A stretch of DNA of 22,962 bases from Spirochaetales bacterium (GCA_003233545.1 QILZ01000115.1:1-22962); one strand, 5' to 3'; shown: positions 6,947 to 14,516, numbered from the stretch's first letter. Notes: a model not told the origin generated them from the sequence alone. Made by a program: numbers and translations.

Positions 6947-8317
6947 CTAAGCCTTGTAAAAAATTACATTAAGACCGGTAAGCTTTTCCATTTTCTCCTT
7001 TATTCTGTTTTCCTCTTTCTCCGCTTCGCTTCGAAGGCTTTTAATCCTATCGATGGATAAATCGAGCCTAAGGTTTCCCGTAGTGCCGGAATAATCCTTC
7101 TCCTTTAAAGCCCTGTAAGGATCCATGCCTTTAAGACTTTCCAGATGCAGACCGACCTCTCTGTATGCCTCGCGAAAGGGCATTCCCTGTTTTACAAGTT
7201 CCAGTGCACGGTCCGTTGCAAAAATCTCAGGCTTAAAACTTCCGGCAAGAGCCTGCTCGTTTACCTTTAACTTTCGTATGGTAAGTTCCATTACCTTTAC
7301 CGACATAATAGCGGTTTTAATACCCTGCATAAAGGCTCTTTTTGTCTCCTGAAAATCACGGTTATAGCCCGAGGGCAGACCGCGGATTATGGATTTAATC
7401 TGCATGGTCGATGCGGAAACAGCAGCGGTTTTTGCACGTATTAATTCCAGCACACCGGGATTTCGTTTCTGAGGCATAATACTGCTGCCGGTACAGATTT
7501 CTTCCGGCAGGGTAAAGTATCCGAATTCGGGCATGGAAAAAAGTATCATATCCTGTGCCATCTTGCTTAAGGTGAGCATTACCTGCTCCGCAGAATTAAG
7601 AATTATCGACTCTATTTTTCCCCTTGAATTATTTACGTAGAGAACATTGTTCTGTACACGGTCGAATCCGAGCAGACCGGAAACCATTTCCCTGTCTATA
7701 TTTAAGGGCACTCCATAACTAGCGGCAGATCCAAGCGGTGAAATATTGCTGCTTTTATACGCCTGTGATACAAGTATAATATCATCTATGATTTCCTCTG
7801 CGAAAGCTCCGCCCCATAATCCGACGGACGAAGGCATTGCAGGCTGCATGTGTGTCCTGCCCGGCATAGGAACATTTTTATGCTTTTCGGCAAAATCGAC
7901 AAGAGTCTCCGAAAGATTAAGACAGCTCTCCCTGAATGCGAAGAGGAAATCCCGTGAAAACAGGCGCAGAGCTGCAATAACCTGGTCATTACGCGACCTT
8001 CCCGTATGAATTTTTTTCCCCTCTTCTCCCAGAACTTCGGTAAGCCTGTTTTCTATTGCAGTGTGGCTGTCTTCGTCCTGAAGGGTTATTGAGAATTTAC
8101 CTGCCTCATTATCCTTAATAATATTGATAAGTTCAGCTTTTAAGTTCTTATATTCCTTCTGTTTCAGAATTCCTATTTCGCAAAGCATCTTTGCATGTGC
8201 AATACTCGCAGCACAATCTGCAGAAACTATCTCCATGTCCAGAATATAATCGTCGCCTACGGTAAATTTCTCTATTTCCTTGTCGAGCTCTGTTTTTTTA
8301 TGCCACAACTTTGCCAT
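6947..8317 (-). CDS. argH: Argininosuccinate lyase
   Basis: 456-aa fumarase/aspartase-superfamily enzyme that splits argininosuccinate into arginine and fumarate, the last step of arginine biosynthesis. Conserved blocks in order: 'DEDSHTAIENRL' (81-92), 'HTGRSRNDQV' (104-113), 'PGRTHMQPAMP' (152-162, with the acid/base His156), 'SPLGSAASYGVPLNIDRE' and the superfamily signature 'GSSIMPQKRNPGVLE' (277-291) with the mobile-loop serine. The length is normal. The start is 9 bases after the argG stop, with an AGAGGG site lying inside the end of argG. The pair therefore forms a two-gene transcription unit read from the promoter at 9610-9637. Its 3' end faces the transporter gene, and no clear terminator hairpin is seen in the 22-base gap. 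Confidence 0.97.
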   Translation of the reverse strand: MAKLWHKKTELDKEIEKFTVGDDYILDMEIVSADCAASIAHAKMLCEIGILKQKEYKNLKAELINIIKDNEAGKFSITLQDEDSHTAIENRLTEVLGEEGKKIHTGRSRNDQVIAALRLFSRDFLFAFRESCLNLSETLVDFAEKHKNVPMPGRTHMQPAMPSSVGLWGGAFAEEIIDDIILVSQAYKSSNISPLGSAASYGVPLNIDREMVSGLLGFDRVQNNVLYVNNSRGKIESIILNSAEQVMLTLSKMAQDMILFSMPEFGYFTLPEEICTGSSIMPQKRNPGVLELIRAKTAAVSASTMQIKSIIRGLPSGYNRDFQETKRAFMQGIKTAIMSVKVMELTIRKLKVNEQALAGSFKPEIFATDRALELVKQGMPFREAYREVGLHLESLKGMDPYRALKEKDYSGTTGNLRLDLSIDRIKSLRSEAEKEENRIKEKMEKLTGLNVIFYKA

Positions 8318-8326
8318 ACCTGTTTT

Positions 8327-9580
8327 TTACCCTCTGCTCTTTATAATTTTTTCCCGCCTTTTTGCTAAAAGCTCAAACTGCAGACCGCGTATCTTTGCAG
8401 CATTAGCAGCCCACTGCTGATTAAAACTGCGCGAATGAATAGACCGTATCTCCGGGAAGAACAACGAAAACGGCGTTTGTTTCCTCTCCGTTACGGTAAT
8501 ATTCCCCCTGTAAAGTTTCAGTGTAACGGTTCCGTTTACAACCTCTTCACTTTTCTCTATAAATGCATCGAGATCGGCCTTCAGCGGATGAAACCACTCC
8601 CCATGGTATACCATGAATGCCCATTTCGCATCAACAATCTTTCTGAATTCCCTTTCCTGTTTGGTCAGGGTTTGAGCCTCCAGGTCCGATTTTGCTTTAA
8701 GAATAACCATGGCAGCAGGTGCCTCGTATATCTCCCTGCTTTTAAGATTCATTATTCCGTCTTCGAACATATCTATTATCCCTATCCCGTTTTTCCCTGC
8801 GATTATATTCAGTTTATCGATTATTCGATGCAGCGGTGCTTTTTCGTTATTAAGTGAAACAGGGAGACCATTTACAAATTCAATTGTTACCTTCTCCGCT
8901 TCGTTTTTTGCCTTCTCCGGCGGAGTCACCCACATCCAGATATCATCCGGCAATTCCTGATCCAGAGAAATTGCACCGGAAGCTATGGACCTGCACCACA
9001 TCGTTTTATCATCGCCTCCGCTTATTACCTCTTCCACGGGAACATCCCAGTGCCGGCACAGATCGAGTTCTTCCGTACGGGTTAAATCAAAATCTCTTAC
9101 AGGCACAAGAACATTAATCTCGGGAACGAGCATTTTAAAAACATTGTGCATCCTGTACTGATCGTTTCCCCTGCCGGTCGATCCTTCTAAAACGGCATCG
9201 CACCCAAGTGCTTTCGCCCTTTCCGCAACTAGCGCTGCAATAAGCTGCCTTGTCATCGAGGTCGAGACCGGGTAACCGAAATAATCGGAATTCGCCTTTA
9301 TAGCTTTCGAAAGCCATTGCCCGGAAAATTCTTCTTTTTTATCTATAATAACCGGCCGGATACCCAGCTTTTCCGCCCTGCTTTTGCTTAATTCTATCTC
9401 TTCCTCACTCTGGCCTATATCGATGGTAACAGGAATAATTTCCTCCGCCTTATACACCCTTTTAAGCAGCTCTATGCCGAGTGTGCTGTCCAGTCCTCCG
9501 GAATAGGCTATTGCACATTTTTTTACCTCCGGAGTTTTAATACCTTTTATTCTTTTCTCAAGTTCACTGATACTCTCCAT
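8327..9580 (-). CDS. argG: Argininosuccinate synthase
   Basis: 417-aa ATP-pyrophosphatase-type enzyme that condenses citrulline and aspartate, using ATP, to make argininosuccinate. The nucleotide-binding PP-loop is 'AIAYSGGLDST' (23-33). 'LEGSTGRGNDQYRM' is the ATP/citrulline site, and 'PVSTSMTRQLIA' and 'GGDDKTMWCRSIASGAISLD' match family blocks. The start is fixed at the ATG at 9580 because AGGAGG lies 9 bases upstream. An in-frame extension to 9637 would overlap the promoter and encode a hydrophobic, unlikely leader. A C-terminal segment (about residues 340-417) covers the tetramer-forming region. It is followed at 9 bases by argH. No other arg genes are in the window. Confidence 0.97.
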   Translation of the reverse strand: MESISELEKRIKGIKTPEVKKCAIAYSGGLDSTLGIELLKRVYKAEEIIPVTIDIGQSEEEIELSKSRAEKLGIRPVIIDKKEEFSGQWLSKAIKANSDYFGYPVSTSMTRQLIAALVAERAKALGCDAVLEGSTGRGNDQYRMHNVFKMLVPEINVLVPVRDFDLTRTEELDLCRHWDVPVEEVISGGDDKTMWCRSIASGAISLDQELPDDIWMWVTPPEKAKNEAEKVTIEFVNGLPVSLNNEKAPLHRIIDKLNIIAGKNGIGIIDMFEDGIMNLKSREIYEAPAAMVILKAKSDLEAQTLTKQEREFRKIVDAKWAFMVYHGEWFHPLKADLDAFIEKSEEVVNGTVTLKLYRGNITVTERKQTPFSLFFPEIRSIHSRSFNQQWAANAAKIRGLQFELLAKRREKIIKSRG

Positions 9581-9609
9581 ATTTCCATGCCTCCTGTTTT
9601 TAAGACGGA

Positions 9610-9637
9610 AGTATAGCAGGATAATAATATTTGTCAA
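9610..9637 (-). promoter_or_regulatory. Strong sigma70-type promoter of argGH
   Basis: On the minus strand: -35 TTGACA (9632-9637, perfect), a 16-base spacer and -10 TATACT (9610-9615, one mismatch), about 30 bases before the argG start. The sequence just upstream (9638-9680) is very AT-rich and could act as an UP element or hold regulator sites. I do not see a clean ArgR palindrome there. Confidence 0.75.
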
Positions 9638-9706
9638 TATATTTATACAAAATATAGTATTTTTATGTATTTATTTTAACTTCCCCTGTCCCCACTGCAA
9701 ATCCGG

Positions 9707-9736
9707 TTTACAAACAGTTTAAAAATGACTTAATAT
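9707..9736 (+). promoter_or_regulatory. Promoter giving a probably leaderless mRNA for the SIS-fusion gene
   Basis: -35 TTTACA (9707-9712), an 18-base spacer and -10 TAATAT (9731-9736). The expected start of transcription, six or seven bases after the -10, falls at about 9743, essentially at the ATG at 9744. No Shine-Dalgarno sequence precedes the ATG, which agrees with a leaderless transcript. The promoter is divergent from the argGH promoter, about 70 bases away. Confidence 0.5.
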
Positions 9737-9743
9737 ATTCAGT

Positions 9744-11321
9744 ATGATGCAGGACAATAATTCTATAGGTAATACCACCGAAAAAGTAACGGATCTTATT
9801 ACTGATATCTTTTTTAACGGCGGCAAACTTTTCGTTGCCGGCAACGGCGGGAGTATGGCCGATGCACTCCACATTTCCGGAGAGCTGTTAAAATCCTTTC
9901 GAATACAGCGAAAAGGCAGCACTATCCCGCAGTTCGAACTGCAGCCCGGAGTTCCCGTCTGGGTTTTAGGAATAAACCCCTCACTTTCATCCGCTGTACG
10001 AAACGACTTTAAAACACCTGATATGGAACTTGCACAGGAACTCTTTGCAGCAGGAACCGAAGGAGATGCACTTTTAGGTATTTCCACGAGCGGGAAAGCG
10101 GCTAACATAATAAATGCATTTAAAACCGCTGAAGAAATGGGTATTAAAACCATAGCGCTGACCGGTAATCCGGGCGAACCGCTGTCCTCTCTCGCAGATA
10201 TTACTATCCATGCGGAAGGCAGCGATACCGCATCGATCCAGGAAAATCATATTATTATCTATCACAGGATATGCTCGGTAGTCGAAGAAAAATTATTCGG
10301 TGATAACGGCCTGTTTGCACGGCAGTATCCGGAGGGATATCAGAAGTATCCCCGTTTTGATTTTTCACAAATCAAAACCTACCCGATACATAAGAGAAAC
10401 AGCAGGACGGGGCTGAACAGCATGATAAAACCTGACCTGGTAAAGCCCGAACCCGGTAGAAATAAAAATATACAGCAGCTGGCAGAAGAAACGGCAGATG
10501 CATATGGCCTGGGCAAACCGGTAATTATAATGATGGGGGCTCATCTTATAAAGAACGGGTTGGGTCCTCTTTTGATCGACTTAATAACACGAAAAATTAT
10601 CAGTATTATTGCAGTAAACGGTGCATGTCCGGTACACGACACCGAGATTGCACTCTGCGGTGGAACGAGCGAAGATGTACGCGAAGCACTTCCGAAAGGC
10701 GAGTTCGGCTTTGCAGAGGAAACCGGGGAAGTCATTAATACGGCATACAGACAGGCTTACAGACTGCATATGGGTGCGGGAGAAACTCTCGGGGCAATTA
10801 TTGCAGGAGATATAAAAATGGATCCGCAAATTGATTTTCCCCATAAGGATTTCAGTGTATTTTATAATGCATATAAAAATCACGTTCCTGTAACGATTCA
10901 TGCTACCATGGGTACCGACATTACGGATCAGCATCCGAATGTTTCTTTCGAAGCCAAGGGGTACGCAAGCGGAGTGGATTTCTCCGTATTCGCCCGAATC
11001 ATTACAACTCTTACAAAAGGCGGAATTATAATCGATATAGGAGGAGCGGTAACACAGCCGGAAGTCCTTTTAAAATCAGTCTCCATGGCCTCCAATATCG
11101 GCAAAGCACCGGACTCCATTATAACAGCAGTTTTTGATCTTTTTAATTTTAACCTTAAGGATATGAATAACGAAGAAAAGCCTGATTATTACAGGCGCAA
11201 TATCAAGAGTATCACAGTCCGCATACCCGGTGCTTTTAACGGAAGAGGAATATATATACAGGGAAATCAGAAAGAAACATTTGCCGAGTATTATTCCGCA
11301 CTTATTAATATACTCAAATAG
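9744..11321 (+). CDS. Fusion of a phosphoheptose-isomerase-like SIS domain with an uncharacterised C-terminal domain
   Basis: 525 aa in two parts. Residues 1-190 form a GmhA/DiaA-type SIS domain: 'LFVAGNGGSMADALHISGELL' (29-49), 'GISTSGKAANI' (112-122) and 'IQENHIIIYHRICSVVE' (165-181). Glu47 and His169 sit where GmhA has its catalytic Glu and His, so sedoheptulose-7-phosphate isomerase activity is plausible. After a linker (190-240), residues 240-525 form a second domain with 'IMMGAHLIKNGLGPLLIDLI', 'NGACPVHDTEIALCGGTSEDV', 'HATMGTDITDQHPN' and 'GGIIIDIGGAVTQPEVLLKS'. I remember this domain as an uncharacterised family seen near gmhA/heptose-kinase genes, and I cannot give its reaction. An in-frame TGA at 9726 rules out a longer N-terminus. 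There is no signal peptide. It stands alone, divergent from argG. Confidence 0.8.
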   Translation: MMQDNNSIGNTTEKVTDLITDIFFNGGKLFVAGNGGSMADALHISGELLKSFRIQRKGSTIPQFELQPGVPVWVLGINPSLSSAVRNDFKTPDMELAQELFAAGTEGDALLGISTSGKAANIINAFKTAEEMGIKTIALTGNPGEPLSSLADITIHAEGSDTASIQENHIIIYHRICSVVEEKLFGDNGLFARQYPEGYQKYPRFDFSQIKTYPIHKRNSRTGLNSMIKPDLVKPEPGRNKNIQQLAEETADAYGLGKPVIIMMGAHLIKNGLGPLLIDLITRKIISIIAVNGACPVHDTEIALCGGTSEDVREALPKGEFGFAEETGEVINTAYRQAYRLHMGAGETLGAIIAGDIKMDPQIDFPHKDFSVFYNAYKNHVPVTIHATMGTDITDQHPNVSFEAKGYASGVDFSVFARIITTLTKGGIIIDIGGAVTQPEVLLKSVSMASNIGKAPDSIITAVFDLFNFNLKDMNNEEKPDYYRRNIKSITVRIPGAFNGRGIYIQGNQKETFAEYYSALINILK

Positions 11322-11365
11322 TACCCTGCAAACTTCCCGCACGGATAACCTCCTCGTAATTTAAT

Positions 11366-11384
11366 TTAAATGAGAATTATTATT
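11366..11384 (+). promoter_or_regulatory. Possible Fur/PerR-type operator
   Basis: The core AATGAGAATTATTAT (11369-11383) agrees with the central 15 bases of the E. coli Fur consensus at 13 positions; over the full 19 bases it agrees at 13. It lies just upstream of the -35 of the candidate promoter for the TIGR02757-rubrerythrin pair. The surrounding DNA is very AT-rich, so a chance match is possible. Confidence 0.3.
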
Positions 11385-11392
11385 ATTATTAA

Positions 11393-11420
11393 TTGAAAAT
11401 ACTTGATAACTATGTAAAAT
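11393..11420 (+). promoter_or_regulatory. Candidate promoter for the TIGR02757 gene
   Basis: TTGAAA (11393-11398), a 16-base spacer and TAAAAT (11415-11420), 23 bases before the ATG at 11444. A second -10-like TATACT stands at 11431-11436 but lacks a well-spaced -35. Confidence 0.35.
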
Positions 11421-11443
11421 CGGATTAAATTATACTACGAATC

Positions 11444-12235
11444 ATGCTTGATAAATTATTTCTTGAAAACTTATACAGGACATATAATAACAGAAGTTTT
11501 ATTTATTCCGATCCCATCCTGTTTCTTTACAACTACAGCGAACCTGAGGATATGGAAATAGCGGGCTTAATAGCCTCGTCTCTTGCCTACGGCAGGGTTG
11601 CAGGGATTCTTACCAGTGTCAATAAGGTACTTGAAAAAATGGAACCGGCACCTTCCGAATTCTTAAAAGAAACACCGGAACAGGAATTATCAGGTCTCTT
11701 CAGCGGGTTTAAGCATAGATTTACCACGGATACCGAACTTGTCGATTTTCTCATCAGCATTAAAAGAGCCGTTCATATTTTCGGATCTCTTGAGAGTTGT
11801 TTTTTACAGGGCATTAATGAAACCGATATTACAATTATGCCTGCGATGAATCTATTCGTTAAAAAACTTCTCTCCCTTCGTTCTTCACCGCATAACAAAT
11901 CGAGCCTGCTTCCCGACCCGTCGAGAGGAAGTGCATGCAAACGACTTAATATGTTTCTAAGATGGATGGTTCGTAAGGATCAGGTCGATCCGGGAATATG
12001 GAGTATGGTACCTGCTTCCGGATTGATAATACCACTCGATGTACACATTTATAATATTTCGCAGAAGTACGGTTTAACTAAAAGAAAATCACCGGATATC
12101 AGGACTGCCATGGAAATTACCGATTCGTTTCGCATTTTAAACCCGGAAGATCCGGTAAAGTACGATTTTGCCATGACCAGGCCCGGGATTCTCGAAGAAA
12201 AGGAATTAAAGCAGCTCCTGGAACTGTCAGTTTAA
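11444..12235 (+). CDS. TIGR02757 (DUF2400) family protein
   Basis: 263-aa protein of a conserved bacterial family of unknown function, thought to be related to helix-hairpin-helix DNA glycosylases. Characteristic blocks are 'DPILFLYNYSEPEDMEIAGLIASSLAYGRV' near the N-terminus, 'KRLNMFLRWMVRKDQVDPGIWSMVP' in the middle and 'IIPLDVHIYNISQKYGLTKRKS' toward the C-terminus. The tail 'LNPEDPVKYDFAMTRPGIL' is also typical. Its length matches the family. No strong ribosome site precedes the ATG. The rubrerythrin gene begins 45 bases after its stop and has its own strong ribosome site, so co-transcription is possible. If it takes part in DNA repair, the pairing with an oxidative-stress gene would make sense, but this is inference. 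Confidence 0.85.
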   Translation: MLDKLFLENLYRTYNNRSFIYSDPILFLYNYSEPEDMEIAGLIASSLAYGRVAGILTSVNKVLEKMEPAPSEFLKETPEQELSGLFSGFKHRFTTDTELVDFLISIKRAVHIFGSLESCFLQGINETDITIMPAMNLFVKKLLSLRSSPHNKSSLLPDPSRGSACKRLNMFLRWMVRKDQVDPGIWSMVPASGLIIPLDVHIYNISQKYGLTKRKSPDIRTAMEITDSFRILNPEDPVKYDFAMTRPGILEEKELKQLLELSV

Positions 12236-12280
12236 CGGGCTGCACAAAAAAATATATTTTACAGGAAGGAGTTATGAAGT

Positions 12281-12853
12281 ATGGAACTTAAAGGATCAAA
12301 AACAGAGAAAAACATTCTTGCAGCTTTTGCAGGGGAATCGCAGGCACGTAACCGCTACACCTACTTTGCAAGTAAGGCGAAAAAGGACGGTTTTATACAG
12401 ATTTCGGACATTTTTACCGAAACGGCGGATCAGGAAAAGGAACATGCGAAACGCTTGTTTAAATTGCTCGAAGGCGGCGAAGTAGAAGTTCAGGCAGCTT
12501 TTCCAGCCGGCGTTATCGGCTCTACGGCAGACAACCTTAAGGCCAGTGCAGAAGGGGAGCATTACGAATGGACAGAAATGTATCCCGGTTTTGCAGAAAT
12601 CGCCGGGAAAGAGGGTTTTACCGCTATTGCGACAATCTTCGAATCGATTGCAGTTGCCGAAAAACAGCATGAAAAGAGATACCTCGGCCTGGTAAAGAAT
12701 ATCGAAGCAGGAACAGTATTTAAGAAGACTAAAAAAGTTGTCTGGAGATGCAGAAACTGCGGCTATCTGCACGAAGGAGAAGAAGCTCCCGGTACATGTC
12801 CGGCATGCGGCCACCCCCAGGCTTACTTTGAACTCCTTGCCGAAAACTGGTAA
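12281..12853 (+). CDS. rbr: Rubrerythrin
   Basis: 190-aa non-haem iron peroxidase that reduces hydrogen peroxide in the cytoplasm of anaerobes. Residues 1-145 form the ferritin-like four-helix di-iron domain, with Glu19 ('FAGESQARNRY'), Glu52 and His55 ('DQEKEHAKR'), Glu93/Glu97 ('GEHYEWTEM') and Glu127/His130 ('VAEKQHEKRY') as the expected iron ligands. Residues 150-190 are a rubredoxin-like Fe(Cys)4 domain with 'CRNCG' and 'CPACG'. The full set of ligands is present and the length is normal. GGAG lies about 9 bases before the ATG. The gene follows the TIGR02757 gene and is followed by a 17-bp inverted repeat. Peroxide or iron control through the Fur/PerR-like site upstream is possible. Confidence 0.96.
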   Translation: MELKGSKTEKNILAAFAGESQARNRYTYFASKAKKDGFIQISDIFTETADQEKEHAKRLFKLLEGGEVEVQAAFPAGVIGSTADNLKASAEGEHYEWTEMYPGFAEIAGKEGFTAIATIFESIAVAEKQHEKRYLGLVKNIEAGTVFKKTKKVVWRCRNCGYLHEGEEAPGTCPACGHPQAYFELLAENW

Positions 12854-12916
12854 AAACGAAAACATAGATTTTCCGTATTCAGCAGGAAAATTATCTTTAC
12901 AATCAGAAAGTACATG

Positions 12917-12965
12917 TGATTTCCGGAACCGGGCAAAACTTATGCTGTCCCGGTTCCGGAAATCA
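12917..12965. terminator. Perfect 17-bp inverted repeat downstream of rubrerythrin
   Basis: Arms 12917-12933 and 12949-12965 are exactly complementary, with a 15-base loop. The arms are rich in CCGGAACCGGG-type sequence, giving a very stable RNA hairpin. No T-run follows on either strand, so it is not a textbook intrinsic terminator, but it can mark the 3' end of the rubrerythrin transcript or stabilise it. It stands between rubrerythrin and the promoter of the sulfatase operon. The rest of the 12854-13208 gap holds that promoter, its operator and a 110-base leader. Confidence 0.55.
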
Positions 12966-13031
12966 TTGTGATAGCACCGGACGGCGGTTTCAACCATCGA
13001 CGGATTGTTCTCCATTTCATAAAAATATTTC

Positions 13032-13060
13032 TTGACAAATATAAAAGAACCCTTTAGAAT
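13032..13060 (+). promoter_or_regulatory. Strong sigma70-type promoter of the ROK/ABC/sulfatase operon
   Basis: -35 TTGACA (13032-13037, perfect), a 17-base spacer and -10 TAGAAT (13055-13060, one mismatch). Expected transcription start is about 13066-13068, inside the inverted-repeat operator that follows. This leaves a leader of about 140 bases before the first gene. Confidence 0.8.
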
Positions 13061-13061
13061 A

Positions 13062-13094
13062 TTATTTAGTTCGTACTAAGAACGAACTAAATAA
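13062..13094 (+). promoter_or_regulatory. Inverted-repeat operator, probably for the ROK repressor
   Basis: Perfect 13-base arms at 13062-13074 and 13082-13094 flank a 7-base centre. The core, TTAGTTCGT-N7-ACGAACTAA (13066-13090), has the same arm length and spacing as the Bacillus XylR operator TTAGTTTGT-N7-ACAAACTAA, differing by one base per arm. XylR is a ROK repressor, and the first gene downstream encodes a ROK repressor. The site starts two bases after the -10, a position where a bound protein would block transcription. Autoregulation of the operon is inferred. Confidence 0.75.
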
Positions 13095-13208
13095 GTAATG
13101 GTGAGTTGGCCGGGAATAGAAACAGCAGGGTACAAATAGGCTAACAGGAGTACAAGGACCGATGAAATTCCGCCGGAGTCACAGGATTAATAGGAATAAT
13201 AGAATCTT

Positions 13209-14471
13209 ATGGTTAAAAAAGTAAAAGAAATAACAGCTGTGCCATCCCTCATGAGTCCTTCAAAAATGTTTGTATATAATCTTTCCATTGTACTTCGCAC
13301 GATCAAGGAAAAGGGACCTCTGTCACAGGCAGATATAGCAAGAGAATTAGTGTGCAGTAAATCGGCTATAAGCAGCAGCATTAATCTTCTTAAAAGGCTG
13401 AATTTGGTTAAGCCGGCAGGCAGCGGGAACCTTAAAAGGGGCAGAAAATCGATTCTCCTGCAGTTTAACCCCGAAGCTTATTTTTTTATTGCAGTCGATC
13501 TTAGATGGAAAAAGGTAAATCTGGCAATTATAGATATGGCCGGAAATATCCATCATGAATCAACCTATCGGCGTACAGATACCGATCCGGTTTTACTTAT
13601 AAAAAAAATGAGCCGTAATATTTTAAAACTCATAACTGATTCCAGTATAAATGATGATAATATAGAAGGAATCGGCATTATGGTGCCGGGTATTGTCGAT
13701 ACGAATTCAGGAATCGTAAGGTATTCCTCTACACTAGGATGGGAAGAAGAAGTACCTCTTGTAAAATTAGTCAGGGAATCAATAAACAAACAGATTATTA
13801 TCTATAATGATGCAAATGCTCTTGCCCTGGGGGAAATGTGGATCGGTAATGGCAAAGGCTATTCCAATATGGCGTTTATCTACACAGAGGGCGGCCTTGG
13901 AGGGGCATGCCTGCATAATGGAGAAATTATTCTTGGAGATAATGCTGCGGCAGGCGAGTTTGGAAAAGTACTTATAACTTCGGATAATAAACCGCAGAGG
14001 TCCGAATATTCTCTGTCCCTCCCTTATTTGCTGTCACGGTATCGAGGTAAAGATACAGCCGATATGGACTACGAAGATATAGTTAAGGAAGCTATAGACC
14101 TGCTGCAGGACGGCAACAGCTCGGAACAATCATCGAATATGATGGATGAAATAGTTGATAAAATAGCACAGGTTATTGTTAATATTATCGCCGTATTTAA
14201 TCCTCAGATTGTTATAGTTAATTGTTCTTATCTGCCGAACCCCGATGCCTTTTTAGCCTTAGTAAGAAACAGGGTTACCGAATATTTACCTGCAAAACCG
14301 CATCGAACAATAAATATAGTTAATTCAAAACTGGATGATAAAACAGAAGTTGTGGGCGCTGCAGCAGCAGTTATTAATCACAGCAGATTTCATTTTGTTA
14401 TTCATGAAGAAGTTCCCGCATTTTTCAATCAACAGAGTTTGTTAAAAATTAATTCTAATCCATATGGGTAA
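13209..14471 (+). CDS. ROK-family transcriptional repressor (XylR/NagC type)
   Basis: 420 aa. Residues 22-86 form a winged helix-turn-helix ('SQADIARELVCSKSAISSSINLLKRL', wing 'GRKSILLQF'). The remainder is a ROK sugar-kinase-like domain: 'GIGIMVPGIVD', 'IIIYNDANALALGEM' (Asp201 at the kinase base position), 'TEGGLGGACLHNGEIILGD' and 'AAAGEFGKV'. The kinase-type zinc site (Cys-x-Cys-G-x-x-G-Cys) is absent, and the usual His after 'GE.G' is Lys253. It is therefore a sugar-responsive repressor rather than a kinase. The ribosome site before ATG 13209 is weak, so the exact start is uncertain. It is the first gene after the operator at 13062-13094 and 45 bases before the binding-protein gene. The inducer is unknown and is probably the sugar imported by this operon. 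Confidence 0.92.
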   Translation: MVKKVKEITAVPSLMSPSKMFVYNLSIVLRTIKEKGPLSQADIARELVCSKSAISSSINLLKRLNLVKPAGSGNLKRGRKSILLQFNPEAYFFIAVDLRWKKVNLAIIDMAGNIHHESTYRRTDTDPVLLIKKMSRNILKLITDSSINDDNIEGIGIMVPGIVDTNSGIVRYSSTLGWEEEVPLVKLVRESINKQIIIYNDANALALGEMWIGNGKGYSNMAFIYTEGGLGGACLHNGEIILGDNAAAGEFGKVLITSDNKPQRSEYSLSLPYLLSRYRGKDTADMDYEDIVKEAIDLLQDGNSSEQSSNMMDEIVDKIAQVIVNIIAVFNPQIVIVNCSYLPNPDAFLALVRNRVTEYLPAKPHRTINIVNSKLDDKTEVVGAAAAVINHSRFHFVIHEEVPAFFNQQSLLKINSNPYG

Positions 14472-14516
14472 AGTCGGTGTGTACCGATTAAAATATTTTT
14501 ATCAAGGAGGACTACT

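Noticed and set aside
9638..9690. ArgR operator upstream of argG
   Set aside because: The AT-rich stretch contains TGTAT half-sites but no palindrome matching the ArgR box well (at best 7 of 10 arm positions), and such partial matches are expected in AT-rich DNA.
9719..10153. 144-aa open frame antisense to the SIS domain
   Set aside because: It lies opposite clear GmhA-type motifs and has a low-complexity, Ser/Pro-rich composition.
12917..12965. CRISPR repeat or standard intrinsic terminator
   Set aside because: It is a single palindrome, not a spaced array, and no T-run follows on either strand.
12296..13015. 239-aa open frame antisense to rubrerythrin
   Set aside because: It mirrors the rubrerythrin gene, is unusually rich in Cys and Phe, runs through the 17-bp palindrome and has no ribosome site. 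Rubrerythrin on the other strand is certain.
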